Assembly: GCA_019116805.1 (NCBI GenBank)
Contig: DXAV01000058.1
Location: 1-38,479, forward strand
Length of the DNA stretch: 38,479 nt
DNA from: Candidatus Bacteroides merdavium
Lineage (GTDB): Bacteria > Bacteroidota > Bacteroidia > Bacteroidales > Bacteroidaceae
Direction: 5' to 3'
Made by a program: the position numbers and the translations under genes. Below, in pieces: positions 17,242 through 24,415 of the stretch (positions are counted from its first letter, which is position 1; every line of letters begins with the position of its first letter). The notes below the pieces were generated by a model. The model searched no databases and had not been told where the DNA came from. It saw nothing but the letters and a program-made list of their open reading frames with translations.

Positions 17242-17351
17242 ATGAAAATAATCTGGTCTATCCGGTCCTTTAACTTCACGAATGTGCCATAGAAAGCGTT
17301 CTGACATCGGAGAATAGCTTTTTATGTATCATTTCAAATTATTATTTTCAT
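17242..17351 (+). promoter_or_regulatory. structured lysO leader; long-range helix covers the start codon
   Basis: ATGAAAATAAT (17242-17252) is a perfect 11-bp inverted copy of ATTATTTTCAT (17341-17351). The right arm includes the first two bases of the lysO ATG (17350-17352). Between them small stems such as CTGG-TCTAT-CCGG (17253-17265) are possible. This could form a closed multi-branch RNA that hides the translation start. It is not a recognisable lysine riboswitch. Confidence 0.4.
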
Positions 17352-17634
17352 GTTTACATTCATTACGATAATGGCCTTCGGAGTCATTATAGGCTACCGC
17401 TTGCGCCATACGCACAAGATTCATAAAGTAACCTCACTCATCCAGGCAGTGGTTTGCCTGCTGCTCTTTATTTTGGGATTGTCCATCGGAACCAACAAGC
17501 TGATTGTCGGCAACCTCAGCTATTTCTGCCGCCAGGCAGCCGTCATCTCCGCCTTAAGCCTGCTGGGAAGTTCAGTGGCGGCCCTGCTCGTATCTCATTT
17601 ATTTTTCAAGAAAGGAATGAGCGATGAAAAGTAG
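17350..17634 (+). CDS. LysO N-terminal half, DUF340 membrane protein
   Basis: 94 residues with three hydrophobic helices (about 1-15, 28-46 and 60-86) and the signature GVIIGYRLRHTHKIHKVTSLIQAVVCLLLFILGLSIG. It corresponds to the N-terminal part of the E. coli lysine exporter LysO (YbjE), which is a single polypeptide there. In this genome the exporter is encoded as two proteins. The following gene overlaps it by 11 bases, so the two are made together and probably assemble. The start is chosen as the first ATG, at the end of the structured leader. Confidence 0.75.
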   Translation: MFTFITIMAFGVIIGYRLRHTHKIHKVTSLIQAVVCLLLFILGLSIGTNKLIVGNLSYFCRQAAVISALSLLGSSVAALLVSHLFFKKGMSDEK

Positions 17635-18244
17635 TCTGGCCATTTTGGTATTTTTCTTTTTGGGATGTGTGGGCGGCCTTTATTATACGGCCGATTTCGA
17701 TTTGCACCTGCTTTCGGTGGACGTGCTGTATGTGCTGATGCTCCTGCTGGGCATCAACCTGGGTTGCAACCAGGACCTGAAAGGGTTTGTCCGTCAGTTC
17801 AGCTTCAAGATGCTGCTGGTGCCCCTTGCTACGATGGCGGGCACGTTTCTGTTCTCGGCCGTGGCAGGGTTTATCCTCAGCCAATGGAGTGTGTTCGATT
17901 GCATGGCCGTGGGCAGCGGATTTGCCTATTATTCCATCTCTTCCGTACTGATTACGCAGCTGAAGGCTCCCAGCATCGGCATGCAGCTGGCCACGGAGCT
18001 GGGTACCATTGCTCTGCTGGCCAATATCTTCCGCGAAATGACGGCCTTGGTGGGAGCACCCTTCATCAGGAAATACTTCGGCCGTCTGGCCCCCATTTCG
18101 GCAGCCGGAATCGGTTCGGCCGACATCCTGCTGGCGTCCATCAGTCGCTATTCAGGCAAGGATGCCATTCCACTGGCCATCTTGCATGGGATACTGATTA
18201 ACATCAGCGTACCTTTCTTCGTGTCGCTGTTCTGTAGTCTGTAG
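17624..18244 (+). CDS. lysO: lysine exporter LysO family protein, C-terminal half
   Basis: 206 residues with about seven membrane segments. The LysO/DUF340 core is recognisable: LLLGINLGCNQDLKGF near 41-56, the central GSGFAYYSISSVLITQL, and ELGTIALLANIFREMTALVGAP near 125-146. E. coli LysO exports L-lysine and toxic lysine analogues. It depends on the small partner encoded just upstream; the ATG lies inside that gene (ATGAAAAGTAG). Export of lysine is inferred from the family. Confidence 0.82.
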   Translation: MKSSLAILVFFFLGCVGGLYYTADFDLHLLSVDVLYVLMLLLGINLGCNQDLKGFVRQFSFKMLLVPLATMAGTFLFSAVAGFILSQWSVFDCMAVGSGFAYYSISSVLITQLKAPSIGMQLATELGTIALLANIFREMTALVGAPFIRKYFGRLAPISAAGIGSADILLASISRYSGKDAIPLAILHGILINISVPFFVSLFCSL

Positions 18245-18409
18245 GAGGTGTACGTTTTTTATTCCTGTTTCGGGTTCAAGCGGATTCGGTTGCAAAATGA
18301 CAGGAAAACACGCTTTCCGCTAACACGCTCTTTTTTAAAATCAAGCAAACGGGAGGAAAAAACAGCCCTCCTGCTTCCCTTTCCGGCAGGAGAATGCATG
18401 CTTAAGCGG

Positions 18410-18516
18410 GGCAAAGTGCAGGTTTTCCCACATCAGATTGCATGTTTTCCCTCGGAAAAGTGTATGTTTTCCCTCGGAAAAAGCAATGTTTGGCGAGGGA
18501 AAAGGCTATGTTTTCC
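18410..18516. repeat. 22-bp-period array of short dyads (array B)
   Basis: Lies in the 608-base gap between lysO and the second methyltransferase. Right arms GTTTTCC recur at 18422, 18444, 18466, 18488 (GTTTGGC) and 18510, exactly 22 apart. In the 7-5-7-3 layout the units are GGCAAAG-TGCAG-GTTTTCC, a decayed ATCAGAT-TGCAT-GTTTTCC, GGAAAAG-TGTAT-GTTTTCC, GGAAAAA-GCAAT-GTTTGGC and GGAAAAG-GCTAT-GTTTTCC. Spacers are CAC, CTC, CTC and GAG. The arms pair as GGAAAA/TTTTCC with the innermost base unpaired. The sequence is unrelated to array A but the geometry is identical. Confidence 0.85.
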
Positions 18517-18562
18517 CCGTTTTCGGACTTCGAAGCCTTCGTTTCAGAGTTTCCGCTTCCTG

Positions 18563-18661
18563 GAAGAGCGGCTTTCCGCCCCATTTTTCTTCCAGAATTT
18601 TTGTAAGAATTTCGCTATCGCATTAACAATGAACGGATAAGACCTTCCGCTCTTCGTTTTT
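18563..18661 (+). terminator. long-loop terminator-like hairpin
   Basis: GAAGAGCGG (18563-18571) can pair with CCGCTCTTC (18647-18655), followed by a run of seven T. The 75-base loop is unusually long. It could end lysO transcripts or an intergenic transcript covering array B. Confidence 0.35.
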
Positions 18662-18713
18662 TTGCATCAGCCCTGCCATCGGGCCGAACGGAGCGATTCT
18701 CAGGCGGTCGGCG

Positions 18714-18765
18714 TGTCAAAGTGTCAATCTGTCAAATCGGGACTCTTATTTCGGAAATCTGACAG
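18714..18765 (+). promoter_or_regulatory. TGTCAA iterons, candidate operator
   Basis: TGTCAA occurs at 18714, 18722 and 18730, exactly 8 bases apart. An inverted TGACAG (18760-18765) lies just before the -33 box. CTGTCA/TGACAG thus form a dyad next to the promoter of the downstream methyltransferase. Confidence 0.35.
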
Positions 18766-18766
18766 T

Positions 18767-18797
18767 TTTGTATTTAGTTCACCTTTCGCTATATTTG
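18767..18797 (+). promoter_or_regulatory. promoter of the second methyltransferase gene
   Basis: TTTG (18767-18770) and TATATTTG (18790-18797) are 19 bases apart, matching both Bacteroides boxes. The leader is about 48 nt. Confidence 0.75.
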
Positions 18798-18852
18798 TAC
18801 CCTGCTTGATTATTCGTTTGAATTTAATTATAAACTGATATCTTTTTCCCCC

Positions 18853-19602
18853 ATGAACGAAATGGAGTTAATGATGCATTTGCATCTGAATAATGACCGA
18901 CAAGGGCCAGGTAGTGAAGAAATGACCCGTCTTGCCTTGGATATAGCGCGAGTTGACAAGGCTGCGTGCTATAGAATGGCAGACTTGGGATGCGGTACTG
19001 GTGCACAGACACTCACGCTGGCTCAAGAACTGCAAGGTGAAATAGTGGCGGTCGATCTTTTTGAGAGCTTTTTGGAAAAGATGCAGGAACGGATACATAA
19101 CGCACACCTTAAAGCTTCTGTCACTTCTTTGGCGGCTTCCATAGATCATCTGCCTTTTGCCGAAGGTGAATTTGATATCATCTGGTCCGAAGGTGCTGTT
19201 TACAATATCGGCTTTCGGAAAGGAGCCGGTTATTGGAAAAATTTTCTGAAAGAAGATGGTATTCTGGCTGTATCCGAATTGTCGTGGACAACAGGCTCGC
19301 GTCCCAATGAGTTGGAACAGTTTTGGAAAGAAGCCTATCCCGAAGTCGATACCGTATCCAATAAAATCAGAGTTCTGGAAGACTTGGGATACAAGGTGTT
19401 AGGCCACTTCATTCTGCCCGAATATTGCTGGATGGAGAATTATTACCTTCCATTGCTGGAGAGACATCCCTCTTTTATGAAGGAGTTCGGGCATCTGGAA
19501 GTAGCACGAAACATTGTATCTATGGACAAACAAGAAGTTGACTTCTACAAGCAATATAAAGACTATTATAGTTACGGTTTCTATATTGCTCAAAAGATGT
19601 AA
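18853..19602 (+). CDS. class I SAM-dependent methyltransferase
   Basis: 249 residues. Motif I is MADLGCGTGAQTLTLA (about 42-57), followed by IVAVDLFESFLEKM with the ribose-binding Asp. The post-motifs are IDHLPFAEGEFDIIWSEGAVYNIGF and FLKEDGILAVSELSWTT. This pattern resembles small-molecule methyltransferases of the ubiE/Methyltransf_11 and _25 groups. The substrate cannot be told; the aromatic C-terminus (YKDYYSYGFYIAQ) is probably part of the substrate lid. It has a single-gene promoter and converges with the EamA gene 30 bases away, with no clear terminator between them. Confidence 0.8.
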   Translation: MNEMELMMHLHLNNDRQGPGSEEMTRLALDIARVDKAACYRMADLGCGTGAQTLTLAQELQGEIVAVDLFESFLEKMQERIHNAHLKASVTSLAASIDHLPFAEGEFDIIWSEGAVYNIGFRKGAGYWKNFLKEDGILAVSELSWTTGSRPNELEQFWKEAYPEVDTVSNKIRVLEDLGYKVLGHFILPEYCWMENYYLPLLERHPSFMKEFGHLEVARNIVSMDKQEVDFYKQYKDYYSYGFYIAQKM

Positions 19603-19632
19603 GAAGGAGAGAGACGGTAACTTGGAATCCCC

Positions 19633-20526
19633 TCATCGCTTGGTCATGGCAATCATAAACGTGATGGCCACCATCGAAATCAGAATGCCGACAACAATGT
19701 TCGTCGTAAGCGCTTCGCCAAAGACGAGTGTTCCTACCAGAATGGCCGTGACGGGCTCAAATACACCGAGCACGGAAGCCTTGGTCGCCCCGATGTTTCG
19801 GGTGGCCACAGCCAGCGTGGCGGTGGACACGATGGTGGGCAGCACCGCCAGCCCCACCAGGTTCAGCCAGGCCAGGTGCCCCGTCAGTCCGGTCATTATC
19901 CCCGCGCCGGACAGCGCAATCTTCCCCCAAAAGACAAGCGTGCCGACCGAGAGCGCATAAAACGTGAGGAGGCTGTTCGAAATATTCCCGATGACCTTGC
20001 TGCGGTTGATGATGACAATGAACAGCGCATAGACCAAAGCCGAAGCGAAAGAAAGCAGAAGCCCCACCGGATGAACCGCCTGCGACGAATCGCCCTGCGT
20101 CATGATGACCACTCCCGCGAACGTCAAGACAATGGAAAGCCATACCGGCCATGAAGGAACTACCCGCAAGAAGACCATGATAATGGCCACAAGCACAGGA
20201 TAGAGGAACACGATGGTCGTAGCCAGCCCCGAAGCGATGTACCTGTATGCCTCGAACAAGGTAAGGCTGCTGGTCGTATAAAGCAAACCCAGCACGAGCA
20301 ACACGCACGCCTGCTTCCACGTGACCCGGAAACTGTGCCTGCGCAACAGCAGGAACGCCCCCAGCAACAGCACGGCAATAGCATAACGGAAGAACAGGAT
20401 AGACTCAATCGAAGCCCCGTCCTTCATCAACGGAACAGCAAACAAGGGGTTCAATCCATACGTGATGCCGGTGATGACACCGGCCGGATAACCGATAATG
20501 GCGTTTTTACTGAGGGTCTTTATCAT
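19633..20526 (-). CDS. EamA/DMT superfamily transporter
   Basis: 297 residues with ten predicted hydrophobic helices in two homologous EamA halves. The first half includes GITYGLNPLFAVPLMKDGAS and TLFEAYRYIASGLATTIVFLYPVLVAII. The second includes ALVYALFIVIINRSKVI and ASVLGVFEPVTAILVGTLVFGEALT, the classical end of each repeat. Members export or import amino acids, nucleosides or other metabolites; the substrate is unknown. An in-frame TTG at 20559 lies inside the -7 box (20557-20564), so the ATG at 20526 is the start. Confidence 0.85.
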   Translation of the reverse strand: MIKTLSKNAIIGYPAGVITGITYGLNPLFAVPLMKDGASIESILFFRYAIAVLLLGAFLLLRRHSFRVTWKQACVLLVLGLLYTTSSLTLFEAYRYIASGLATTIVFLYPVLVAIIMVFLRVVPSWPVWLSIVLTFAGVVIMTQGDSSQAVHPVGLLLSFASALVYALFIVIINRSKVIGNISNSLLTFYALSVGTLVFWGKIALSGAGIMTGLTGHLAWLNLVGLAVLPTIVSTATLAVATRNIGATKASVLGVFEPVTAILVGTLVFGEALTTNIVVGILISMVAITFMIAMTKR

Positions 20527-20556
20527 TTCTGTATATTGGCTAAAAATTTCAGGCCG

Positions 20557-20564
20557 CAAAATTA
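20557..20564 (-). promoter_or_regulatory. -7 box of the EamA gene
   Basis: On the minus strand TAATTTTG (20564-20557) matches TAnnTTTG, 31 bases before the ATG. It lies just after the PUL terminator. Confidence 0.55.
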
Positions 20565-20566
20565 CA

Positions 20567-20621
20567 GAAAAAAACGAATAAAGGAGGAAGTGCCCTCATT
20601 CATTTTGGCACGTCCTCCTTT
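20567..20621 (-). terminator. terminator of the PUL operon
   Basis: On the minus strand AAAGGAGGACGTGCC (20621-20607) pairs with GGCACTTCCTCCTTT (20594-20580) with one mismatch and a 12-base loop. A T-rich tail with seven consecutive T (20573-20567) follows. It ends transcription 20-60 bases after the GH2 stop codon. Confidence 0.9.
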
Positions 20622-20643
20622 GTCTTTCATCGGACCTACACTG

Positions 20644-22686
20644 TCAGCGCGGCTGATACGTGCAAGTCATGCTGTCCGTCAAGATCTGGCGTTTGCCCGC
20701 GGATGCCTCTATCCGTATTTCGTTGAGGCCTGGTTGCAGAGTGACGCCTTCCCAGCGTACAGTGGCATATGCGTCGGCCGCAACTTTCCCATAGCTTTTC
20801 CCATTGACAAACAATTCCGCCTGAGAACAAGTGGTGAAGGCCATGAACGTTTGCTGCGGACGCGTGCGAAGGACGCAACGCTTCTCGGCCAGATGGAGCA
20901 TGGGCTCATCGGGACGCCAGTTGGCTTTGTAGAAATAGAAGGCGTCTTTACGCGTGCGGCGGTCGAAAGTGACCAGACCTTTGTCATTGATGCCGGGGCG
21001 GTCGCCTTCATGACGATGGGCGGCTCCGAAGTCAAACATGTTCCATACGAAACTACTCCACAAGTAAGGCCGGGAAGAAATGGTTTTCCAGTTTTCTATG
21101 TGATAATAAGTCTGCCAGTTCTCCGGATGCCAGGTACCAGTAGGTTGAGGTTTGGCCAAAGTATCTTGCTGATGGTAGACACTGGCACCAGCACCGTATT
21201 CACTGATAGCAATACAAAGCTGCGGATGGTCGCCGTGGGTCTCGTCAAGCCAGCGGCCCAAGTCGGCAGGGGTGCCTCCGTACCAACCGTCATAACGGTT
21301 CCACGCTATAGCATCGGTAACGAAGTTGAGGCTGCCTTGGGACTGATTGCTGGCGGAGACGGTAAGACGGGTAGGGTCTTCGCGATGAGCCAGGTCGTTA
21401 AGTTCACGAACATATTCTACAGGATTGTCTCCAGTCTCTTTCAGTTCATTGAAAAGCCCCCATACGCAAATGGACGGATGGTTGCCATGCTGGCGAATGA
21501 GTTCTTTCAGTTGTTCTTTACCGTTAGCACGGAAGTCGGGCAGGTCTACAAAGCCTTTGTCGGCATACCCGCCGGGGCCCACGAATGGAATTTCCGCCCA
21601 CACAATAATGCCGTAACGGTCCATGAGATCGTAAAAATACGTAGCCTGCGGATAATGAGCCAGGCGTACGGCGTTGACACCCATCTCAAACATGAGGGCG
21701 GCGTCTTCATCATGATGGCAAGTGCGCAGGGCGTTGCCTATCTCCGGACGGTCCTGATGGCGACATACACCGTAAAGGGGCATGTGTCGTCCATTGAGGA
21801 AGAAGCCTCGGTCAGGGTCGATGTGAAAGAAACGCAACCCCAAGGGCTGAATGACGCAGTCTGTAATGCTACCTCCCCGTGTGAGGGTTACTTCAGTCTG
21901 ATAGAGGAAGGGATCGCGCCGGCCATCCCACAGGTGTGGATTGGCAAGATCGAAGCGCAAAGTATCGCAAACGGTACTGTTTGCGGGCAGGGTCAGTTCT
22001 TTCCGAAGCTCACGGACCGTTTTACCGCCATCGTTCAGGCAAAATTTCAGTTCCACCTTCTGCGGTTGAGACGTGCCATTGGAAAGATCTACCAAAGCGC
22101 GGACAGCGGCATACTCATGCGATACGCTGTCTTGCATCAAGCGTACGCCGGGCGAACCGTAGTTGAGGGGAGAAATACAGACTTCATCGGTGACGATGAG
22201 ATGAACGTCACGGTAGAGACCGCCATACATATTGAAGTCCCCCACGAGGGGCATCACGTCAAGGCGTTCGGCATTATTGACACGCACGAGTACGGAGTTG
22301 TCTTTCCCATAAATTACCCGGTCGGTAATCTCGAACACAAAAGCACCATAACCACCTATATGCTGACCCACGTGACGATGGTTGATAAAAACATCGGCCA
22401 CGTTGCCCGCCCCCTCAAAGCGAAGGAAAAGGCGTTTACCTTCCCATTCGGGACGAATGAAAACACGGCGTTCGTAGTTACCGATGCCGCGTTTGTAATC
22501 TAATTTGCCGGAAAGGGCGTCCTGGGCGTTCCAGGTATGCGGCAAATCAACACGGATGGTCTTGCCTTCTACCTGATGCGAAAAACGGAAATCCCACTGA
22601 TTGTCCAGCAAGATGTCCTGACGCTGAGCTGAGGCTGTGGCAGATAGCAGGAGCCAGGCAGCCAAGAGAAAATGAAAAATGCGCAT
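20644..22686 (-). CDS. glycoside hydrolase family 2 enzyme (beta-galactosidase/beta-glucuronidase type)
   Basis: 680 residues. A Sec signal peptide ends near ATASA-Q (residue 20). The GH2 sugar-binding jelly roll (about 25-168, with DLPHTWNAQDA and YGGLYRDVHL) and an immunoglobulin-like domain (about 175-285) follow. The catalytic barrel then starts with GFFLNGRHMPLYGVCRHQDRP. The acid/base Glu is E414 in WGLFNEL and the nucleophile Glu is E496 in ISEYGAG. The C-terminal tail resembles a DUF4982-like beta domain (AELFVNGKSYGK). GH2 members release terminal beta-galactose, beta-glucuronic acid or beta-mannose; specificity cannot be read here. It is the last gene of the PUL and periplasmic by signal. 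Confidence 0.92.
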   Translation of the reverse strand: MRIFHFLLAAWLLLSATASAQRQDILLDNQWDFRFSHQVEGKTIRVDLPHTWNAQDALSGKLDYKRGIGNYERRVFIRPEWEGKRLFLRFEGAGNVADVFINHRHVGQHIGGYGAFVFEITDRVIYGKDNSVLVRVNNAERLDVMPLVGDFNMYGGLYRDVHLIVTDEVCISPLNYGSPGVRLMQDSVSHEYAAVRALVDLSNGTSQPQKVELKFCLNDGGKTVRELRKELTLPANSTVCDTLRFDLANPHLWDGRRDPFLYQTEVTLTRGGSITDCVIQPLGLRFFHIDPDRGFFLNGRHMPLYGVCRHQDRPEIGNALRTCHHDEDAALMFEMGVNAVRLAHYPQATYFYDLMDRYGIIVWAEIPFVGPGGYADKGFVDLPDFRANGKEQLKELIRQHGNHPSICVWGLFNELKETGDNPVEYVRELNDLAHREDPTRLTVSASNQSQGSLNFVTDAIAWNRYDGWYGGTPADLGRWLDETHGDHPQLCIAISEYGAGASVYHQQDTLAKPQPTGTWHPENWQTYYHIENWKTISSRPYLWSSFVWNMFDFGAAHRHEGDRPGINDKGLVTFDRRTRKDAFYFYKANWRPDEPMLHLAEKRCVLRTRPQQTFMAFTTCSQAELFVNGKSYGKVAADAYATVRWEGVTLQPGLNEIRIEASAGKRQILTDSMTCTYQPR

Positions 22687-22798
22687 GAGAGCAGGGATTA
22701 AATATTACTAATGAATATCCGCATGAAGCCAAGTCTTCTTCTGGACTTTCCATCGTCTATCCTGCGACTTAGCCATGTCAAGGTACGGAGTCGGCAAA

Positions 22799-22886
22799 GT
22801 ATTGCATAGGAGGACTGTAGAAATCAGTGCCACCTTTTCTATAAATAGGTGCCACCTATTCTAGAACTCGTCAGTACTTAGTCATC
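22799..22886. repeat. 22-bp-period repeat (array D) inside the PUL
   Basis: In the 255-base gap between sulfatase and GH2 genes. The phrase GTGCCACCT(T/A)TTCTA starts at 22827 and 22849, exactly 22 apart, with 14 of 15 bases equal. In the 7-5-7-3 layout the clearest unit is AAATAGG-TGCCA-CCTATTC (22843-22861). Units at 22799, 22821 and 22865 are decayed but keep the spacer register (TAG, TAT, TAG, ATC). The sequence is unrelated to the other arrays. The remainder of the gap shows no promoter box. Confidence 0.6.
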
Positions 22887-22941
22887 ATCTTTTCGCCGGA
22901 ATGACATTGGCTTCTTGCGGACATTTATTTATTACTATATA

Positions 22942-24381
22942 TCAAGGAATATTTTCAGTTTTGACTTGCCGGATGAAACGAGACAGACGTCTGACATCAT
23001 CGGCATATTGCGGCAAATCCGCCCGGTTGCGGTCTTCCTGCGGATCAATATGGTGGTCGAAGAGCATGTGGGCCGCCCGCAAACTGTCTTTCATCCATAC
23101 CGCATAGCTGAAACGGTTGTCCACAGCGTTATCACCCCCTTCCCACTGGATGTAGACGCAAGACTTGGTAGGCGCTTGCAGGTCTTGAAATACTTGGGCA
23201 AAGCTCTTGCCGTCCAGTTGTCCGTCGGGCATAGGTAGGCCGCACAGTTCACACAAAGTGGGGTAAAGGTCGACAAATTCCACCATGGAGCGACAGTCGC
23301 CTTTCTGCATACCCGGTACACGGACAATGAGGGGCACATGCGTGGAGCGGTCCATCAGGTTATGTTTCCCAATAAAGTTGTGTTCACCCAGGTTCCACCC
23401 ATGGTCGCCCAGCAGTACGACAATGGTATTGTTTGCCAATCCCAATGAGTCGAGGGCATCGAGAACCTTGCCTATTTGGGCATCCACATAGCTCAAGCAA
23501 GCGTAGTAACCTCGCTTTACCTGCTGCTGGAAAGTCGTGTCCGTCGGGTCTCCCACACAAGCATAAGCATTGATTTCACCAGAGTTCTTCACTTGGTGTG
23601 GCAGCCCTTCAGGACGGAAGCGATCCGGAGCAGGCGATATAGATCCAGGTGGATAAAGGTCCCAATATTTTTTGGGAGCATTAAACGGCAAATGGGGTTT
23701 CCAAAAACCGCAGGCCAAGAAGAAAGGTTTTCCGCAGTCTTTCAACCGAGTCAGGTCGCGGATAGCGCGCAGAGCCAGCTTGCCATCATCGTAAGCGGTA
23801 TCCGGCACTTCAGCCTGTTCGCAGAAAGGTCCCCGCATAGTACGCGGATTGATGTGACGACCCGATTCGGAGTTCATCCACAACTCCCAACGGTTATATT
23901 CCGCCCAGTAGACGTCATATCCATCCGGATGAGTGCGGAAAGGTGGCTCACTCCACGAATCAGCATGGTCTTCGATGTGATGGAACACTTTGCCATCGGA
24001 CACAGTATGGTAGCCATGGCGGGTAAACCATCCGGAGATCGGTATGGCTTCGGGGCAGTCCTTACTGGCACGGGCAGAGAAGTGAATGAAACGATCCGGA
24101 TAACGGGGATAGACACCAGTGAGCAAGCTGGCGCGCGAGGCGCCACTCACGGGGATGTTGCAATAGGCGTTGCGGAAGACGACTCCCTCGGCTGCCAAAC
24201 GGTCTATATGGGGAGTTTTGACTTCTTCCACTCCGTAACAGCCCAGCTCGGGGCGCATGTCATCCGCCATCAGGAAGAGAACATTCATACGTTGTTCCTG
24301 GGCGTCCGCCCCTGCCGAAGCAAAAAGCATCGGCAGGGCGGAGCAAAGCAGAGTATATGGTCTCAATACGCTCATGGCCAT
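22942..24381 (-). CDS. S1 family sulfatase, iduronate-2-sulfatase-like
   Basis: 479 residues. A signal peptide precedes VLFLMADDMRPELGCYG, whose D40-D41 are calcium ligands. The formylglycine site is SGASRASLLTG with Ser79 in the S-x-A-x-R form. It is therefore a Ser-type sulfatase needing the anaerobic radical-SAM maturase encoded elsewhere. CGFWKPHLPFNAPKKYWDLY and LLGDHGWNLGEHN...KHNLMDRSTHVPLI closely follow the pattern of animal iduronate-2-sulfatase. That suggests sulfate removal from a uronic acid or another sugar of a sulfated glycan. An in-frame ATG two codons later is an alternative start. It lies 34 bases after susD. Confidence 0.9.
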   Translation of the reverse strand: MAMSVLRPYTLLCSALPMLFASAGADAQEQRMNVLFLMADDMRPELGCYGVEEVKTPHIDRLAAEGVVFRNAYCNIPVSGASRASLLTGVYPRYPDRFIHFSARASKDCPEAIPISGWFTRHGYHTVSDGKVFHHIEDHADSWSEPPFRTHPDGYDVYWAEYNRWELWMNSESGRHINPRTMRGPFCEQAEVPDTAYDDGKLALRAIRDLTRLKDCGKPFFLACGFWKPHLPFNAPKKYWDLYPPGSISPAPDRFRPEGLPHQVKNSGEINAYACVGDPTDTTFQQQVKRGYYACLSYVDAQIGKVLDALDSLGLANNTIVVLLGDHGWNLGEHNFIGKHNLMDRSTHVPLIVRVPGMQKGDCRSMVEFVDLYPTLCELCGLPMPDGQLDGKSFAQVFQDLQAPTKSCVYIQWEGGDNAVDNRFSYAVWMKDSLRAAHMLFDHHIDPQEDRNRADLPQYADDVRRLSRFIRQVKTENIP

Positions 24382-24415
24382 TCAGAAATTGATGTAATAA
24401 AATTAAGAAAAAACA

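Noticed and set aside
17200..17349. Lysine riboswitch in the lysO leader
   Set aside because: Leader length and gene function suggested it, but the conserved lysine-aptamer blocks could not be found; only the long-range helix is supported.
18248..18640. Possible 130-residue gene between lysO and the methyltransferase
   Set aside because: It is read straight through repeat array B, has no promoter box, and its Phe/Ser/Lys-rich translation reflects the repeats.
20335..22503. Long open frame (722 codons) on the plus strand
   Set aside because: Antisense to the GH2 gene and part of EamA, both with clear motifs; the translation is unrecognisable.
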